Assembly: GCF_900155915.1 (NCBI RefSeq)
Contig: NZ_FTPO01000002.1
Span: 434,001 to 498,000, forward strand
DNA: 64,000 bases
Source: Microbacterium sp. RU33B
GTDB lineage: Bacteria > Actinomycetota > Actinomycetes > Actinomycetales > Microbacteriaceae
Direction: 5' to 3'
Part shown: piece after piece, positions 36,234-45,229 of the stretch
Layout: each line of letters begins with the position of its first letter
Numbering within the stretch: position 1 is the stretch's first letter
Position numbers and translations under genes: made by a program
The notes under the pieces: generated by a model
Seen by the model: the letters and a program-made list of their open reading frames with translations, nothing else
What the model was told of the DNA's origin: nothing
Database searches by the model: none

Positions 36234-37616
36234 ATGTCGTCACCGTGGACGCCGCGCCGAGACGCCTCGCCCGAGAACTCGCGCCTGCTCATCGAGCGCG
36301 CGCACGAGGAGCTCGTCGCCGGCAACGACGGAGACCGCCGACTCCTCGACGTGCGTCCGCTCGTGCGCGACTCGTGGCGCCGTTCGATCGACAGCCTCGT
36401 CGGCGCCGAAGGGCTGCCTCCCCTTGCCCTCACCTTCGAGGAACTCGAGGAGCTGCGGCTCACCCATCCGCTGGCGAGCGTCATGGACATGATCCGCAGC
36501 CTCCTCATCCCGGGCGACCCCGGCGAGTCGGGCGTCGCCGTCGCGGTCGGCGACGCGTCGGGCCGCCTGCTCTGGGTCGAGGGTGATCGAGGGGTCCGGC
36601 GGCTGACGGGCGACATGGGCTTCGTCGCGGGAGCGGACTGGTCGGAGGATGCCGTGGGCACGGCCGCGCCCGGCACGGCGATCCGGCTGGACCGTTCGGT
36701 GCAGATCCGCGGCGCGGAGCACTTCAACCGGCACGTGCAGCCGTGGTCGTGCACAGCCGCGCCCGTGCACGACCCCGAGACGCGGCGCATCCTCGGCGTC
36801 ATCGACGTCACCGGCGGCGACACCGTGGTCACGCCGCAGGCGCAGCTGCTGGTGGATGCCACGGCGCGCGCGGTCGAGGGCGAGCTGCTGCTCGCGCGGA
36901 TGCGGGAGCGGGCCCTTCGACAAGCTCAAGGGCCGGGCGGCGCTCAAGGGCCGGACGGCGCTCCGGGACCGGACGGGGGCGCGCGGCGCCACCGTACACG
37001 GCCGCGGGCGGAGACCCCCCGGGCGACGCTGCGCGTCCTGGGTCGTGACCGGGCGCTCCTCGAGCTCTCCGGCGGCGGTGTCGAGACCGTGTCCGAACTG
37101 AGCCTCCGCCACGCGGAGCTGCTCCTCGTGCTCGCCACGCATCGGCAGGGGCTGTCGGCCGAGCGGCTCAGTGAGCTCGTCTACGGCGGCGCCGACGGCA
37201 CCGTCACCCTCCGCGCCGAGATGGTGCGCCTGCGGAAGGTGCTGGAACGCCACGCCCCGCACCTCGTGCCGGCCTCCCGGCCGTATCGGATCGACGCCGA
37301 CCTCGACACCGACGCGCACCAGGTGCTGTCGCTCCTCGACCGCGGCGCGCACCGGGTAGCGCTCGCCGCCTACCGCGGAGACGCACTGCCGGATTCCACC
37401 GCGCCCGGCGTCGAGGAGTTCCGCGAGACCGTGCGCACCGCGCTGCGCGAAGCGCTCATGGCCGAGGCATCCGTCGACGTGCTCCTCGCCTTCTGCGACA
37501 CCGATGCCGGCGCCGACGACGCGGAGCTGCTCAGACTCGCCCTCGGCATGCTCCCGGCGAGATCGCCGAAGCGCGCGGGGCTCGTGGCCCGCGTGGAGAG
37601 ACTCGAACGGTCCTGA
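36234..37616 (+). CDS. GAF-domain transcriptional regulator, probable activator of the aldehyde dehydrogenase operon
   Basis: The 460-residue protein has an N-terminal sensor of the AcoR type (HEELVAGNDGDRRLLDVRPL, then a GAF-like domain about residues 80-220, with GVIDVTGGD). A Gly/Pro/Gln-rich linker (about 225-260) and a C-terminal winged-helix/BTAD-like part (RHAELLLVLATHRQGLSAERL) follow. It lacks the sigma-54 AAA+ domain of proteobacterial AcoR. The aldehyde dehydrogenase and DUF779 genes follow 90 bp downstream, so local regulation is likely. The ATG at 36234 is my choice; an upstream frame overlaps the CCA-enzyme gene. The linker contains a hairpin-forming repeat, described separately. 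Confidence 0.82.
   Translation: MSSPWTPRRDASPENSRLLIERAHEELVAGNDGDRRLLDVRPLVRDSWRRSIDSLVGAEGLPPLALTFEELEELRLTHPLASVMDMIRSLLIPGDPGESGVAVAVGDASGRLLWVEGDRGVRRLTGDMGFVAGADWSEDAVGTAAPGTAIRLDRSVQIRGAEHFNRHVQPWSCTAAPVHDPETRRILGVIDVTGGDTVVTPQAQLLVDATARAVEGELLLARMRERALRQAQGPGGAQGPDGAPGPDGGARRHRTRPRAETPRATLRVLGRDRALLELSGGGVETVSELSLRHAELLLVLATHRQGLSAERLSELVYGGADGTVTLRAEMVRLRKVLERHAPHLVPASRPYRIDADLDTDAHQVLSLLDRGAHRVALAAYRGDALPDSTAPGVEEFRETVRTALREALMAEASVDVLLAFCDTDAGADDAELLRLALGMLPARSPKRAGLVARVERLERS
36911..36934 (+). repeat. Hairpin-forming repeat inside the regulator gene
   Basis: ggcccttcgacaagctcaag plus ggcc: a 7-bp stem (GGCCCTT/AAGGGCC) around a 10-nt loop. It encodes part of the low-complexity linker. 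Related units (GGCGCTCAAGGGCCGGACGG and variants) follow to about 36975. Confidence 0.6.
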
Positions 37617-37624
37617 TCCGACGC

Positions 37625-37666
37625 GCAACGCGATGCAACGTCGCGCGGCCTACCGTCGACGCAACG
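37625..37666 (+). promoter_or_regulatory. Triple GCAACG repeat upstream of the aldehyde dehydrogenase gene
   Basis: GCAACG occurs at 37625-37630, 37635-37640 and 37661-37666 in the 90-bp gap between the GAF regulator and dehydrogenase genes. The first and third are in the longer context CGCAACGCGA. The spacings (10 and 26) suggest an operator for the upstream regulator; this is inference only. Confidence 0.35.
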
Positions 37667-37706
37667 CGACACCGAAGTCGCGGTCACAGCGTCGAAGGAG
37701 ACAGCA

Positions 37707-39254
37707 ATGACCATCGTCGAAGAGGGCGTCTCGAGCGTCTACGCACCCCCCGGACAGCGCGGCTCGGTCGCGGAGTACCGCCCGCGCTACGGCCACTACA
37801 TCGGCGGCGAGTTCGTCGAACCCGTCAAGGGCCAGTACTTCGAGAACATCAGTCCGGTCAACGGAAAGCCGTTCACCGAGGTCGGACGCGGCACCGTGGA
37901 AGACATCGACCGTGCGGTGGATGTCGCGTGGCGGGCGTTCGAGTCGTGGAAGAGGACCACCCCGGCCGAGCGCGCCAACATCCTCAACAAGATCGCGGAC
38001 CGCATCGAGGAGAACCTCGAGGCGATCGCGGTGGCTGAGACGTGGGACAACGGCAAGCCCGTGCGCGAGACGCTGGCGGCAGACATCCCGCTCGTCGTGG
38101 ACCACTTCCGCTACTTCGCCGGGGTCCTGCGCGCCCAGGAGGGCTCGCTCAGCCAGATCGACGAAGACACCGTGGCGTACCACTTCCACGAGCCGCTGGG
38201 CGTCGTGGGCCAGATCATCCCCTGGAACTTTCCGATCCTCATGGCGACCTGGAAGCTCGCCCCGGCGCTCGCCGCCGGCAACTGCGTCGTGCTCAAGCCG
38301 GCGGAGCAGACGCCCGCCAGCATCCTGTTCCTCTTCGAGATCATCGGCGATCTGCTTCCCGCGGGCGTCGTGAACATCGTGAACGGCTTCGGCATCGAGG
38401 CGGGGGCGCCGCTGGCCCAGCACAAGCGCATCCGCAAGGTGGCGTTCACGGGCGAGACGACGACGGGCCGCCTCATCATGCAGTACGCGTCGCAGAATCT
38501 CATCCCGGTGACGCTGGAGCTGGGAGGCAAGAGCGCGAACATCTTCTTCGAGGACGTCGCCCGTGCGAAGGACGACTACTACGACAAGGCGCTCGAGGGC
38601 TTCACGTTCTTCGCCCTCAACGGCGGCGAGGTGTGCACGTGCCCCTCCCGCGCGCTCATCCAGCGTTCGATCTACGACCAGTTCCTCGGCGACGGGCTCG
38701 ACCGGGTCGGGAAGATCATCCAGGGGAACCCGCTCGACCCCGCGACGATGATCGGAGCGCAGGCGTCCAACGATCAGCTCGAGAAGATCCTGAGCTACAT
38801 CGACATCGGAAAGCAGGAGGGGGCGAAGGTCCTCGCCGGCGGGGAGCGGGTCGACCTCGGCGGCGACCTCAGCGACGGCTTCTACGTGCAGCCGACCGTC
38901 TTCGAGGGTCAGAACAGCATGCGGATCTTCCAGGAGGAGATCTTCGGACCCGTCGTCTCGGTGACCTCGTTCGACGATTTCGGCGACGCGATCCACACGG
39001 CCAACGACACCCTCTACGGCCTGGGCGCCGGCGTGTGGAGCCGCTCGGGCGACACCGCCTACCGTGCCGGGCGCGCGATCGAGGCCGGTCGCGTGTGGAC
39101 CAACACCTACCACCAGTACCCCGCACACGCGGCGTTCGGCGGGTACAAGCAGTCCGGCATCGGTCGCGAGAACCACCTCAAGATGCTCGACCACTACCAG
39201 CAGACGAAGAACCTCCTCGTCTCGTACGCCGAAGGGGCCATGGGCTTCTTCTGA
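37707..39254 (+). CDS. NAD-dependent aldehyde dehydrogenase (AcoD/ExaC-like)
   Basis: The 515-residue enzyme oxidises aldehydes, probably acetaldehyde, to acids. Motifs are the NAD-binding [21 protein letters not shown], the catalytic Glu in TLELGGKS, the catalytic Cys in [15 protein letters not shown], and EIFGPVVSV. The Cys-containing loop GGEVCTCPS is characteristic of the AcoD group. Context supports this: a GAF regulator upstream and a DUF779 gene downstream, as in acoR-acoD-type loci. GGAGACAG precedes the ATG at 37707. Confidence 0.94.
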   Translation: MTIVEEGVSSVYAPPGQRGSVAEYRPRYGHYIGGEFVEPVKGQYFENISPVNGKPFTEVGRGTVEDIDRAVDVAWRAFESWKRTTPAERANILNKIADRIEENLEAIAVAETWDNGKPVRETLAADIPLVVDHFRYFAGVLRAQEGSLSQIDEDTVAYHFHEPLGVVGQIIPWNFPILMATWKLAPALAAGNCVVLKPAEQTPASILFLFEIIGDLLPAGVVNIVNGFGIEAGAPLAQHKRIRKVAFTGETTTGRLIMQYASQNLIPVTLELGGKSANIFFEDVARAKDDYYDKALEGFTFFALNGGEVCTCPSRALIQRSIYDQFLGDGLDRVGKIIQGNPLDPATMIGAQASNDQLEKILSYIDIGKQEGAKVLAGGERVDLGGDLSDGFYVQPTVFEGQNSMRIFQEEIFGPVVSVTSFDDFGDAIHTANDTLYGLGAGVWSRSGDTAYRAGRAIEAGRVWTNTYHQYPAHAAFGGYKQSGIGRENHLKMLDHYQQTKNLLVSYAEGAMGFF

Positions 39255-39267
39255 TCCGCTCCCTAGG

Positions 39268-39300
39268 GACGGGCGCCGCGACCCCAGCGCGGCGCCCGTC
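39268..39300 (+). terminator. Strong hairpin between the aldehyde dehydrogenase and DUF779 genes
   Basis: A perfect 13-bp GC-rich stem (gacgggcgccgcg at 39268-39280, complement at 39288-39300) with a 7-nt loop. It ends 18 nt before the DUF779 start and covers the approach to its ribosome site, so it may cut downstream expression or stabilise the upstream message. Confidence 0.6.
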
Positions 39301-39318
39301 GTCCGGAAGGACACCACG

Positions 39319-39708
39319 ATGGTCAGTATCGGCACGTATCAGCGGGTGGCGGTGACGGATGCCGCGGGCGAGCTGCTGCGGCAGCTCACCGTGCAGCACG
39401 GCCCGCTCATGTTCCACCAGTCGGGCGGCTGCTGCGACGGCAGCGCCCCGATGTGCTTCCCGGTCGGGATGTTCCTCACCGGTCCGAGCGACGTGCATCT
39501 CGGAACCCTCGAGGTGACCGGCCTCGATCCGATCGAGGTCTACATCTCGGAAGCGCAGTTCGAGTACTGGAAGTACACGCACATCACGATCGACGAAGTT
39601 CCCGGTCGCGGCGCCGGGTTCTCGGTGGAGGGCCCGACGGGCCACCGGTTCATCATCCGCTCGCGGATGCTGAACGACGCCGAGCTGGAGTACTTCGGGC
39701 TCCGCTGA
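39319..39708 (+). CDS. DUF779 domain protein
   Basis: The 129-residue protein belongs to DUF779. Conserved features are the HQSGGCCDGSAPMCFPVG segment, with adjacent cysteines that could bind metal, and YISEAQFEYWKYTHITIDEV. The family is found next to AcoD-type aldehyde dehydrogenases, as here, and may assist them, but no biochemical role is established to my knowledge. A GGAAGGA Shine-Dalgarno sequence at 39304-39310 supports the ATG at 39319. Confidence 0.9.
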   Translation: MVSIGTYQRVAVTDAAGELLRQLTVQHGPLMFHQSGGCCDGSAPMCFPVGMFLTGPSDVHLGTLEVTGLDPIEVYISEAQFEYWKYTHITIDEVPGRGAGFSVEGPTGHRFIIRSRMLNDAELEYFGLR

Positions 39709-39711
39709 GGG

Positions 39712-40905
39712 TCAGCGCAGGAACCCGCCGACGAAGGCTCCGAAGAATCCGAGGATCTGAGGGAACAGCCACAGGACGGCGAAGACGCCCATCACGATGA
39801 TGGCGACCCACGGCACCCCGCGCTTGAGCCGTCGACCCGGTGCTGCGACCCCCGGCGGCGGGCGCAGCAGTGCGGCGGGCGCAGCGAACGGGAGTGCTCC
39901 GGGCGCGGCCGAGACGGGCGCCGCCGAGACGGATGCCGCCGCGACGGAGGCGAGCCGGTCGTCGCGCCACCGCGCCCACTGGGCGAGCTTGTCGAGCAGA
40001 GCCCCGACGGCACCGAAGAGCCAGGCCCACGTGGCCGGATCGAGCGTGGAGAAGTCGCGCTTGGCGTACAGGAGCAGCCAGTCGTCGACGATCTCGACGT
40101 CGAGGGCGGCGGCGTTGTCGATGAAGCGCGCCATGATGTCGGGCGTGAAGAGGTACAGGGCGTCCGCCTCGTATCCCGCAGGGCAGTACAGGGCGAAGTG
40201 CCGGTCGAAGTCGCCCTCGAGGCTCAGGCGCTGGTCCTTGTCGAACGTCGTGGGCAGGTTCGAGCCGAACAGGCCGTTGTTGCTCTGCGCATCGAGCACG
40301 ATGTGCGGGAGCGGCACGTCGAGCTTCACGGCGACGTAGCCCCAGGCGTGGGTGGTGCGGTTCTTCCCGGAGCCCGTCGTGTAGCGGTAGTTCGCGAACT
40401 CGACGAACCGCGGTCGGTCCCCCCGCACGAGGTCGCTCGACATCCTCGAGCCGCCCTGAGAGAAGATCATGCCCGGGAGGGCGGGGTCGGCCAGCTGCGG
40501 AAGGTACGACATCCCGTTGCTGCGCGCGAACCGGTCCAGCCGGAACCAGCGTTCCCGCGACCCGTTCCAGCGGCGCACGAGCGTGAGGACGATCACCGTG
40601 ACCGCGCCCCCGACGACCAGGAGCGGGATCACGGTCGCGGCGACGGAGAAGACCGTGCCCGTGCCGCCGCGGGACGCCATGGCGAACACGCTCGTGATGA
40701 CCGTGAAGAACACGCTGCCGAACAGCGAGACGACGAAGAAGATCACCACGATGGCGATGACGGATGTCGCGCCGCCGAACGACGAGCCGACGAGCCCGCG
40801 CGCCCGAAGCTCCTGCGCGAAGCTGCGCACCGCCTGCCGGTCGACCGGGTCGACGAGCGGGCGCGCGTCGAACGCGACGGATGCCGGCCGGCCGCCCTCG
40901 CTCAC
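39712..40905 (-). CDS. Membrane protein of unknown function (DUF3137-like)
   Basis: The 397-residue protein has a soluble N-terminus, two adjacent membrane helices (about residues 40-65 and 80-105), a beta-rich cytoplasmic domain and a third helix at the C-terminus (VPWVAIIVMGVFAVLWLFPQ). The middle contains RFVEFANYRYTTGSGKNRTT and HIVLDAQSNNGLFGSNLP, reminiscent of DUF3137 membrane proteins, but I am not certain. An Ala/Pro/Ser-rich spacer precedes the last helix. Its GTG overlaps the stop of the upstream gene (GTGA), so the two are a coupled pair. Confidence 0.7.
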   Translation of the reverse strand: MSEGGRPASVAFDARPLVDPVDRQAVRSFAQELRARGLVGSSFGGATSVIAIVVIFFVVSLFGSVFFTVITSVFAMASRGGTGTVFSVAATVIPLLVVGGAVTVIVLTLVRRWNGSRERWFRLDRFARSNGMSYLPQLADPALPGMIFSQGGSRMSSDLVRGDRPRFVEFANYRYTTGSGKNRTTHAWGYVAVKLDVPLPHIVLDAQSNNGLFGSNLPTTFDKDQRLSLEGDFDRHFALYCPAGYEADALYLFTPDIMARFIDNAAALDVEIVDDWLLLYAKRDFSTLDPATWAWLFGAVGALLDKLAQWARWRDDRLASVAAASVSAAPVSAAPGALPFAAPAALLRPPPGVAAPGRRLKRGVPWVAIIVMGVFAVLWLFPQILGFFGAFVGGFLR

Positions 40906-41915
40906 GAGCCGGCCTCGTCGCCGGTCCAGGCGAACTCGGCCCCTTCGGAGACGGGCAGCGCCTCCAGCTGCGGGTCGTCCAGGATCGCCGCGATGAGCGA
41001 GGGAGAGCCCCCGACGATCGTGGAGTCGTAGTCGACCTCCGTCACGAGCACCCAGGCGTGATCGTCGGGCCACACCAGGCTCGGCGCGTGCGCGTCGGGC
41101 GGGAATCCGTGCGACTCCGCGACGACGTCGCGCCACGGCATCCGGAGCACCCAGTCGTCGTCGGTCAGCTCGGCGATCCCCCCGCGGAACAGGACGTGCG
41201 CGCGGTGCGGCAGCTGCAGGCGCGGGCCTTCGGAGATCTCACGCGACAGGATGCCCTCCTGCCATGTGGGCTGAGCGAAGACCTTGTTGAAGGGGTCCTT
41301 CGTGGAGCGGGAGAGCATCTCGTTGTGGGTGGCGAGCGGCGCGTACGTCACGTCTCCCGGCGAGCTCTCGTCGATCTGGAAGAACGCGCGCGACGGATGC
41401 TCGCCCAGGAAGCCCAGGATTCCGCCGAACCCCTCCCAGAGGGCGACGAATCCGGCATCCGGGGTCGTCGTGTGCGCCGCGAGGTGTCGCGCGATCGACG
41501 CGACGACGTCGGGCTCGAGGTCGCCCATGCGGGGCGCGCCGTAGCGCCAGCCCGCGGCATCGCGGGGTCCGTCTTCGTTCTCGACGATGATGCCCGGTGC
41601 CACCAGGCGGTCCCACTGCGCGAGTGGATGCATCGTGGTGCCGAGGGCACGTGCCGTCTCACGCCAGGTCACCCGTTCGGTGACGATCTCGGGATTGCGC
41701 TTCTGGAAGGCATCCCAGTCACGGCGATGCTGTGCATAGGGGAGACCCGGCCATGCCTCGCCCACCGGCCGGTCGCGCGACGCGGGGTGGAAGATCCGCG
41801 CATAGGCCGCGAAGCCGCGCGGCACGACCATGTGCATCGTCGACCAGTCCTCGTGGTCGGCGACGAGCCGCTCGCGGATCCAGTCACCGGCTGAGACGTC
41901 GTCGGTCCACTCCAT
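40902..41915 (-). CDS. Hypothetical cytoplasmic protein, 337 aa
   Basis: I recognise no family. The protein starts MEWTDDVSAGDWIRERLVAD, is rich in Trp and Pro, has no signal peptide or membrane helix, and contains VVPRGFAAYARIFHPASRD and ALWEGFGGILGFL. This looks like a lineage-specific protein of Microbacteriaceae. It is upstream of and coupled to the membrane protein gene at 39712. I chose the ATG at 41915; the longer frame has no support. Divergent from the acyl-CoA dehydrogenase gene, 65 bp away. Confidence 0.7.
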   Translation of the reverse strand: MEWTDDVSAGDWIRERLVADHEDWSTMHMVVPRGFAAYARIFHPASRDRPVGEAWPGLPYAQHRRDWDAFQKRNPEIVTERVTWRETARALGTTMHPLAQWDRLVAPGIIVENEDGPRDAAGWRYGAPRMGDLEPDVVASIARHLAAHTTTPDAGFVALWEGFGGILGFLGEHPSRAFFQIDESSPGDVTYAPLATHNEMLSRSTKDPFNKVFAQPTWQEGILSREISEGPRLQLPHRAHVLFRGGIAELTDDDWVLRMPWRDVVAESHGFPPDAHAPSLVWPDDHAWVLVTEVDYDSTIVGGSPSLIAAILDDPQLEALPVSEGAEFAWTGDEAGS

Positions 41916-41980
41916 GCCGCCCACGCTACCCGGCGCCGTGCGCGGCAAGATGGAGGCATCCGCACGGCGAGGAGGCCCAC

Positions 41981-43174
41981 ATGCCCGCGAGAGACCCCGA
42001 CGACCTCGCCGCACTGCGCGCCGCTGCCGACATCCTGGGCATCGACGATCTGCTGAGCGAGGAGGAGCGGGCCACCCGCGATCGCGTGCGCGCGTTCGTC
42101 GACGCCGAGATCCGACCGCACATCGCCGACTGGTACGAGCGCGCCGTCTTCCCCGTCGAACTCGCGCCGATGCTCGGAGAGCTGGGTGTGCTCGGCATGA
42201 GCCTCGACGGGTACGGCTGCGCCGGTCGCTCCGCCGTCGAGTACGGCCTCGCCGCGATGGAGCTCGAGGCCGGCGACTCCGGCATCCGGACGTTCGTCTC
42301 GGTGCAGGGCGCCCTCGCGATGAGCTCGATCCACCGGTTCGGCAGCGAGGAGCAGAAGCAGGAGTGGCTGCCCCGACTCGCGAGCGGTCGGGCGATCGCG
42401 AGCTTCGCCCTCACCGAGCCGACGGCCGGGTCGGACCCTGCGAGCATGGCGACGTTCGCCCGCCGCGAGGGGGACGACTGGGTGCTCTCCGGAGCGAAGC
42501 GCTGGATCGGTCTCGGCTCGATCGCGCAGGTCGCCGTGGTGTGGGCGCAGACCGACGAGGGCGTGCGCGGATTCCTCGTCCCCACGGATGCTCCGGGGCT
42601 CTCCGTCGCCGTGCTGGGGCCCAAGCTGTCGATGCGCGCGTCGGTGCAGACCGAGCTGCGTTTCGACGACGTGCGCCTGCCCGCCTCCGCACAGCTGCCC
42701 GGCGCGCGTGGACTGCGCGCACCGTTCGCCGGTCTCGGCGAGGCGCGCTACGGCATCGCGTGGGGCGCGATGGGTGCGGCGCGCGACAGCTTCGAGGCGG
42801 CGCTTCGCCATTCCCTCCGCCGCGTGCAGTTCGGCCGGCCGATCGCCGCCTTCCAGCTCACGCAGCAGAAGCTCGCCGACATGGCGGTCGAGATCCAGAA
42901 GGGCACGCTCCTCGCCCTCCACCTCGGACGGAGGAAGGATGCCGGCATCCTGACGCCCGAGCAGATCTCCCTCGCCAAGCTCGGCAACGTGCGCGAAGCC
43001 CTCACCATCGCCCGGGAGGCCCGCACGATCCTCGGCGGCGAGGGCATCCTGCTCGAGCACTCGCCGCTGCGCCATGCGGCGAACCTCGAGTCGGTGCGCA
43101 CGTATGAGGGCACCGACGAGGTGCACACGCTCGTGCTCGGTCAGCACCTCACGGGTCTCGCCGCATTCCGCTGA
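41981..43174 (+). CDS. Acyl-CoA dehydrogenase, glutaryl-CoA dehydrogenase-like
   Basis: The 397-residue flavoprotein has the acyl-CoA dehydrogenase fold: FALTEPTAGSDPASM, RRVQFGRPIAAFQLTQQKL, and the C-terminal RTYEGTDEVHTLVLGQHLTG, whose Glu in TYEGT is the catalytic base in the glutaryl-CoA dehydrogenase branch. It should oxidise and perhaps decarboxylate glutaryl-CoA from lysine or tryptophan breakdown. Electron acceptor genes are not nearby. The ATG at 41981 follows GGCGAGGAGG. A longer frame upstream crosses the opposite gene. Confidence 0.9.
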   Translation: MPARDPDDLAALRAAADILGIDDLLSEEERATRDRVRAFVDAEIRPHIADWYERAVFPVELAPMLGELGVLGMSLDGYGCAGRSAVEYGLAAMELEAGDSGIRTFVSVQGALAMSSIHRFGSEEQKQEWLPRLASGRAIASFALTEPTAGSDPASMATFARREGDDWVLSGAKRWIGLGSIAQVAVVWAQTDEGVRGFLVPTDAPGLSVAVLGPKLSMRASVQTELRFDDVRLPASAQLPGARGLRAPFAGLGEARYGIAWGAMGAARDSFEAALRHSLRRVQFGRPIAAFQLTQQKLADMAVEIQKGTLLALHLGRRKDAGILTPEQISLAKLGNVREALTIAREARTILGGEGILLEHSPLRHAANLESVRTYEGTDEVHTLVLGQHLTGLAAFR

Positions 43175-43332
43175 GCCCGTCGAGGCGGGATTCGCCGCCT
43201 GACCGGGCATCCGGTAGCATAGGAGGGTTGTCCGGCAGCGCCCCTGTGCGCGGAAGCCCTGGACACGTGCACCACACCCTCCTGCTGTCGGGAAATGCCC
43301 GGCAGCCGTTCTAGTCCGAAGGAGGTGGGTTA
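43175..43332 (+). promoter_or_regulatory. Leader region of the rpsF-ssb-rpsR-rplI operon
   Basis: This 158-bp region contains a GGAGGGT (from 43223) that can pair with ACCCTCC further on (about 43273-43279), and a CCGGCAG repeat, so the transcript is probably structured. S6:S18-binding leaders regulate this operon in many bacteria; I see no decisive match. A strong GAAGGAGG precedes the rpsF GTG. Confidence 0.35.
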
Positions 43333-43716
43333 GTGACGCACCAGTACGAACTCATGGTCATCCTGAGCCCCGAGATCGACGAGCGCCAGGTGGCGCCCAA
43401 CCTCGACAAGTTCCTCAAGGTCATCACGGCCGATGGTGGAACCATCGAGAAGATCGACATCTGGGGCAAGCGCCGTCTCGCCTACGAGATCCAGAAGAAG
43501 ACCGAGGGCATCTACGCCGTCGTCAACTTCACGGCGACCAGCGAGGCCACCCAGGAGCTCGACCGTCAGCTCGGTCTCAGCGAGCAGATCATGCGCACCA
43601 AGGTCCTCCGGGCCGAAGAGGCGATCGCCATGATCGAGTCCGAGAAGCAGCGCTCGGAGGAGAAGGCGGCCCGCAAGGCGGCCCGTCCCGCCAAGCCCGT
43701 CAAGCAGGACGCGTAA
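43333..43716 (+). CDS. rpsF: 30S ribosomal protein S6
   Basis: The 127-residue S6 starts at GTG ([20 protein letters not shown]) and has the conserved [21 protein letters not shown]. The Lys/Ala-rich C-terminal tail is longer than in E. coli but usual in actinobacteria. S6 pairs with S18, encoded two genes downstream. AAGGAGG lies 7 nt upstream. Confidence 0.98.
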   Translation: MTHQYELMVILSPEIDERQVAPNLDKFLKVITADGGTIEKIDIWGKRRLAYEIQKKTEGIYAVVNFTATSEATQELDRQLGLSEQIMRTKVLRAEEAIAMIESEKQRSEEKAARKAARPAKPVKQDA

Positions 43717-43721
43717 GGCTC

Positions 43722-44252
43722 ATGGCCGGCGAGACGATCATCACCGTTGTGGGAAACCTCACGGCCGATCCCGAGCTGCGCTACACGCAGAACGGACTCC
43801 CCGTCGCGAACTTCACGATCGCGTCGACGCCGCGCACGTTCGACCGTCAGGCGAACGAGTGGAAGGACGGCGAAGCGCTGTTCCTCCGCGCGAGCGTCTG
43901 GCGCGAGTTCGCCGAGCACGTGGCCGGCTCGCTGACGAAGGGCTCCCGCGTCATCGCGACCGGGCGTCTCAAGCAGCGCAGCTACCAGGACCGCGAAGGC
44001 AACCAGCGCACCTCGATCGAACTCGAGATCGATGAGATCGGTCCTTCGCTGCGCTACGCGACCGCACAGGTCACGCGCGCCGCGAGCGGCAGCGGTGGCG
44101 GCGGCGGACAGTTCGGCGGCGGCAACGGCGGCGGACAGGCTCGCGGCCAGGTCGCCGATGAGCCGTGGTCGACCCCCGGGTCCACCGGTGGCGCAGCGGG
44201 CGGCGACGCCTGGGCAGCCCCCGGCGCCTACGGCGACGACACTCCGTTCTGA
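43722..44252 (+). CDS. ssb: Single-stranded DNA-binding protein
   Basis: The 176-residue SSB has an OB fold ([21 protein letters not shown], then [21 protein letters not shown]), a Gly/Gln-rich disordered linker, and the acidic tip DDTPF that docks partner proteins. It coats single-stranded DNA at the fork. It sits 5 nt after rpsF and is co-transcribed with ribosomal genes, the standard arrangement. Confidence 0.97.
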   Translation: MAGETIITVVGNLTADPELRYTQNGLPVANFTIASTPRTFDRQANEWKDGEALFLRASVWREFAEHVAGSLTKGSRVIATGRLKQRSYQDREGNQRTSIELEIDEIGPSLRYATAQVTRAASGSGGGGGQFGGGNGGGQARGQVADEPWSTPGSTGGAAGGDAWAAPGAYGDDTPF

Positions 44253-44317
44253 TCTCACACATTCGAATCACGGATGCCCGGACACCCGGCATCCGGCACG
44301 AAAACTAAGGAAACACC

Positions 44318-44572
44318 ATGGCTGGAAAGGCAACCGGCGACCGTCGGAAGCCGCGGAAGGGCGCGAAGAACGCGGCCCCCGCGAAGGCGATCCGTGTCGG
44401 CGTCATCGACTACAAGGACGTCGCCACTCTTCGCAAGTTCATCTCGGAGCGCGGGAAGATCCGCGCCCGTCGTATCACCGGTGTCTCGGTGCAGGAGCAG
44501 CGTCTGATCGCCAAGGCGATCAAGAACGCGCGCGAAATGGCGCTCCTGCCTTACGCCGGCGCCGGCCGGTAA
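44318..44572 (+). CDS. rpsR: 30S ribosomal protein S18
   Basis: The 84-residue S18 contains [20 protein letters not shown] and [20 protein letters not shown]. There are no cysteines, suggesting the zinc-independent form. A basic N-terminal tail precedes it. It lies 65 nt after ssb and 11 nt before rplI. Confidence 0.98.
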   Translation: MAGKATGDRRKPRKGAKNAAPAKAIRVGVIDYKDVATLRKFISERGKIRARRITGVSVQEQRLIAKAIKNAREMALLPYAGAGR

Positions 44573-44583
44573 GGGGTAGCGAC

Positions 44584-45036
44584 ATGGCAAAGGTCATTCT
44601 CACGAACGAGGTCGACGGCCTCGGTGGCGCAGGCGATGTCGTCGAGGTGAAGAACGGGTACGCCCGCAACTACCTCCTCCCGCAGGGCTTCGCAGTGGCA
44701 TGGACGCGCGGTGGCGAGAAGCAGGTCGCGTCGATCCGCGCTGCTCGCGAGTCGCGCGCGATCCACGACCACGAAGAGGCCGTGGCACTCAAGAACGCGA
44801 TCGAGGGCACCAAGGTGCGTCTCGCCGTCAAGGCCGGCGCCGAAGGGCGTCTCTTCGGCTCGGTCAAGACCGAGGCCGTGGCGAACGCCGTCAAGGCGGC
44901 CGGGCTCGGCGAGCTCGACAAGCGCAAGATCTCCATCCCCTCGGCCATCAAGTCGGTGGGCGAGCACGAGGCCACGGTCCGTCTCCGCGACGACCTGACC
45001 GCCGTGATCACTCTGCAGGTCGTCGCCGCGAAGTAA
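44584..45036 (+). CDS. rplI: 50S ribosomal protein L9
   Basis: The 150-residue L9 has the N-terminal domain [20 protein letters not shown] with [15 protein letters not shown], the long connecting helix and the C-terminal [13 protein letters not shown] domain. The ATG at 44584 follows GGGGTAG. It is the last gene of the operon; in most actinobacteria dnaB follows, but here two secreted-protein genes on the other strand intervene. Confidence 0.98.
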   Translation: MAKVILTNEVDGLGGAGDVVEVKNGYARNYLLPQGFAVAWTRGGEKQVASIRAARESRAIHDHEEAVALKNAIEGTKVRLAVKAGAEGRLFGSVKTEAVANAVKAAGLGELDKRKISIPSAIKSVGEHEATVRLRDDLTAVITLQVVAAK

Positions 45037-45072
45037 TCCGCGTCGACACCTGGGCCCGTCGAAGGGCTGAAC

Positions 45073-45106
45073 GGATGCCGCGATCCCCTCGGGGGTCGCG
45101 GCATCC
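45073..45106 (+). terminator. Terminator of the rpsF-rplI operon
   Basis: GGATGCCGCGATCCCC pairs almost perfectly with GGGGTCGCGGCATCC around a short loop, 36 nt after rplI. It is a GC-rich hairpin without a strong U-tract. Confidence 0.65.
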
Positions 45107-45127
45107 GTCGTCTGCGGCGGGCGCGAC

Positions 45128-45161
45128 TCATGCCGCGGGCCCGTGGGGGCTCGCGGCATGA
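45128..45161. terminator. Second hairpin between convergent rplI and the chaplin-like gene
   Basis: TCATGCCGCGGGCCC pairs with GGGGGCTCGCGGCATGA (9-10 bp uninterrupted outer stem, then a bulge). As the flanking genes converge, it may serve the minus-strand chaplin-like gene. Confidence 0.5.
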
Positions 45162-45229
45162 GCGTCGTTCGAGCGCCGCGTGGGGGCGGGTCCAGGCACG
45201 GCCCCGTCCCCACGCGGACGTGAGGCGCC

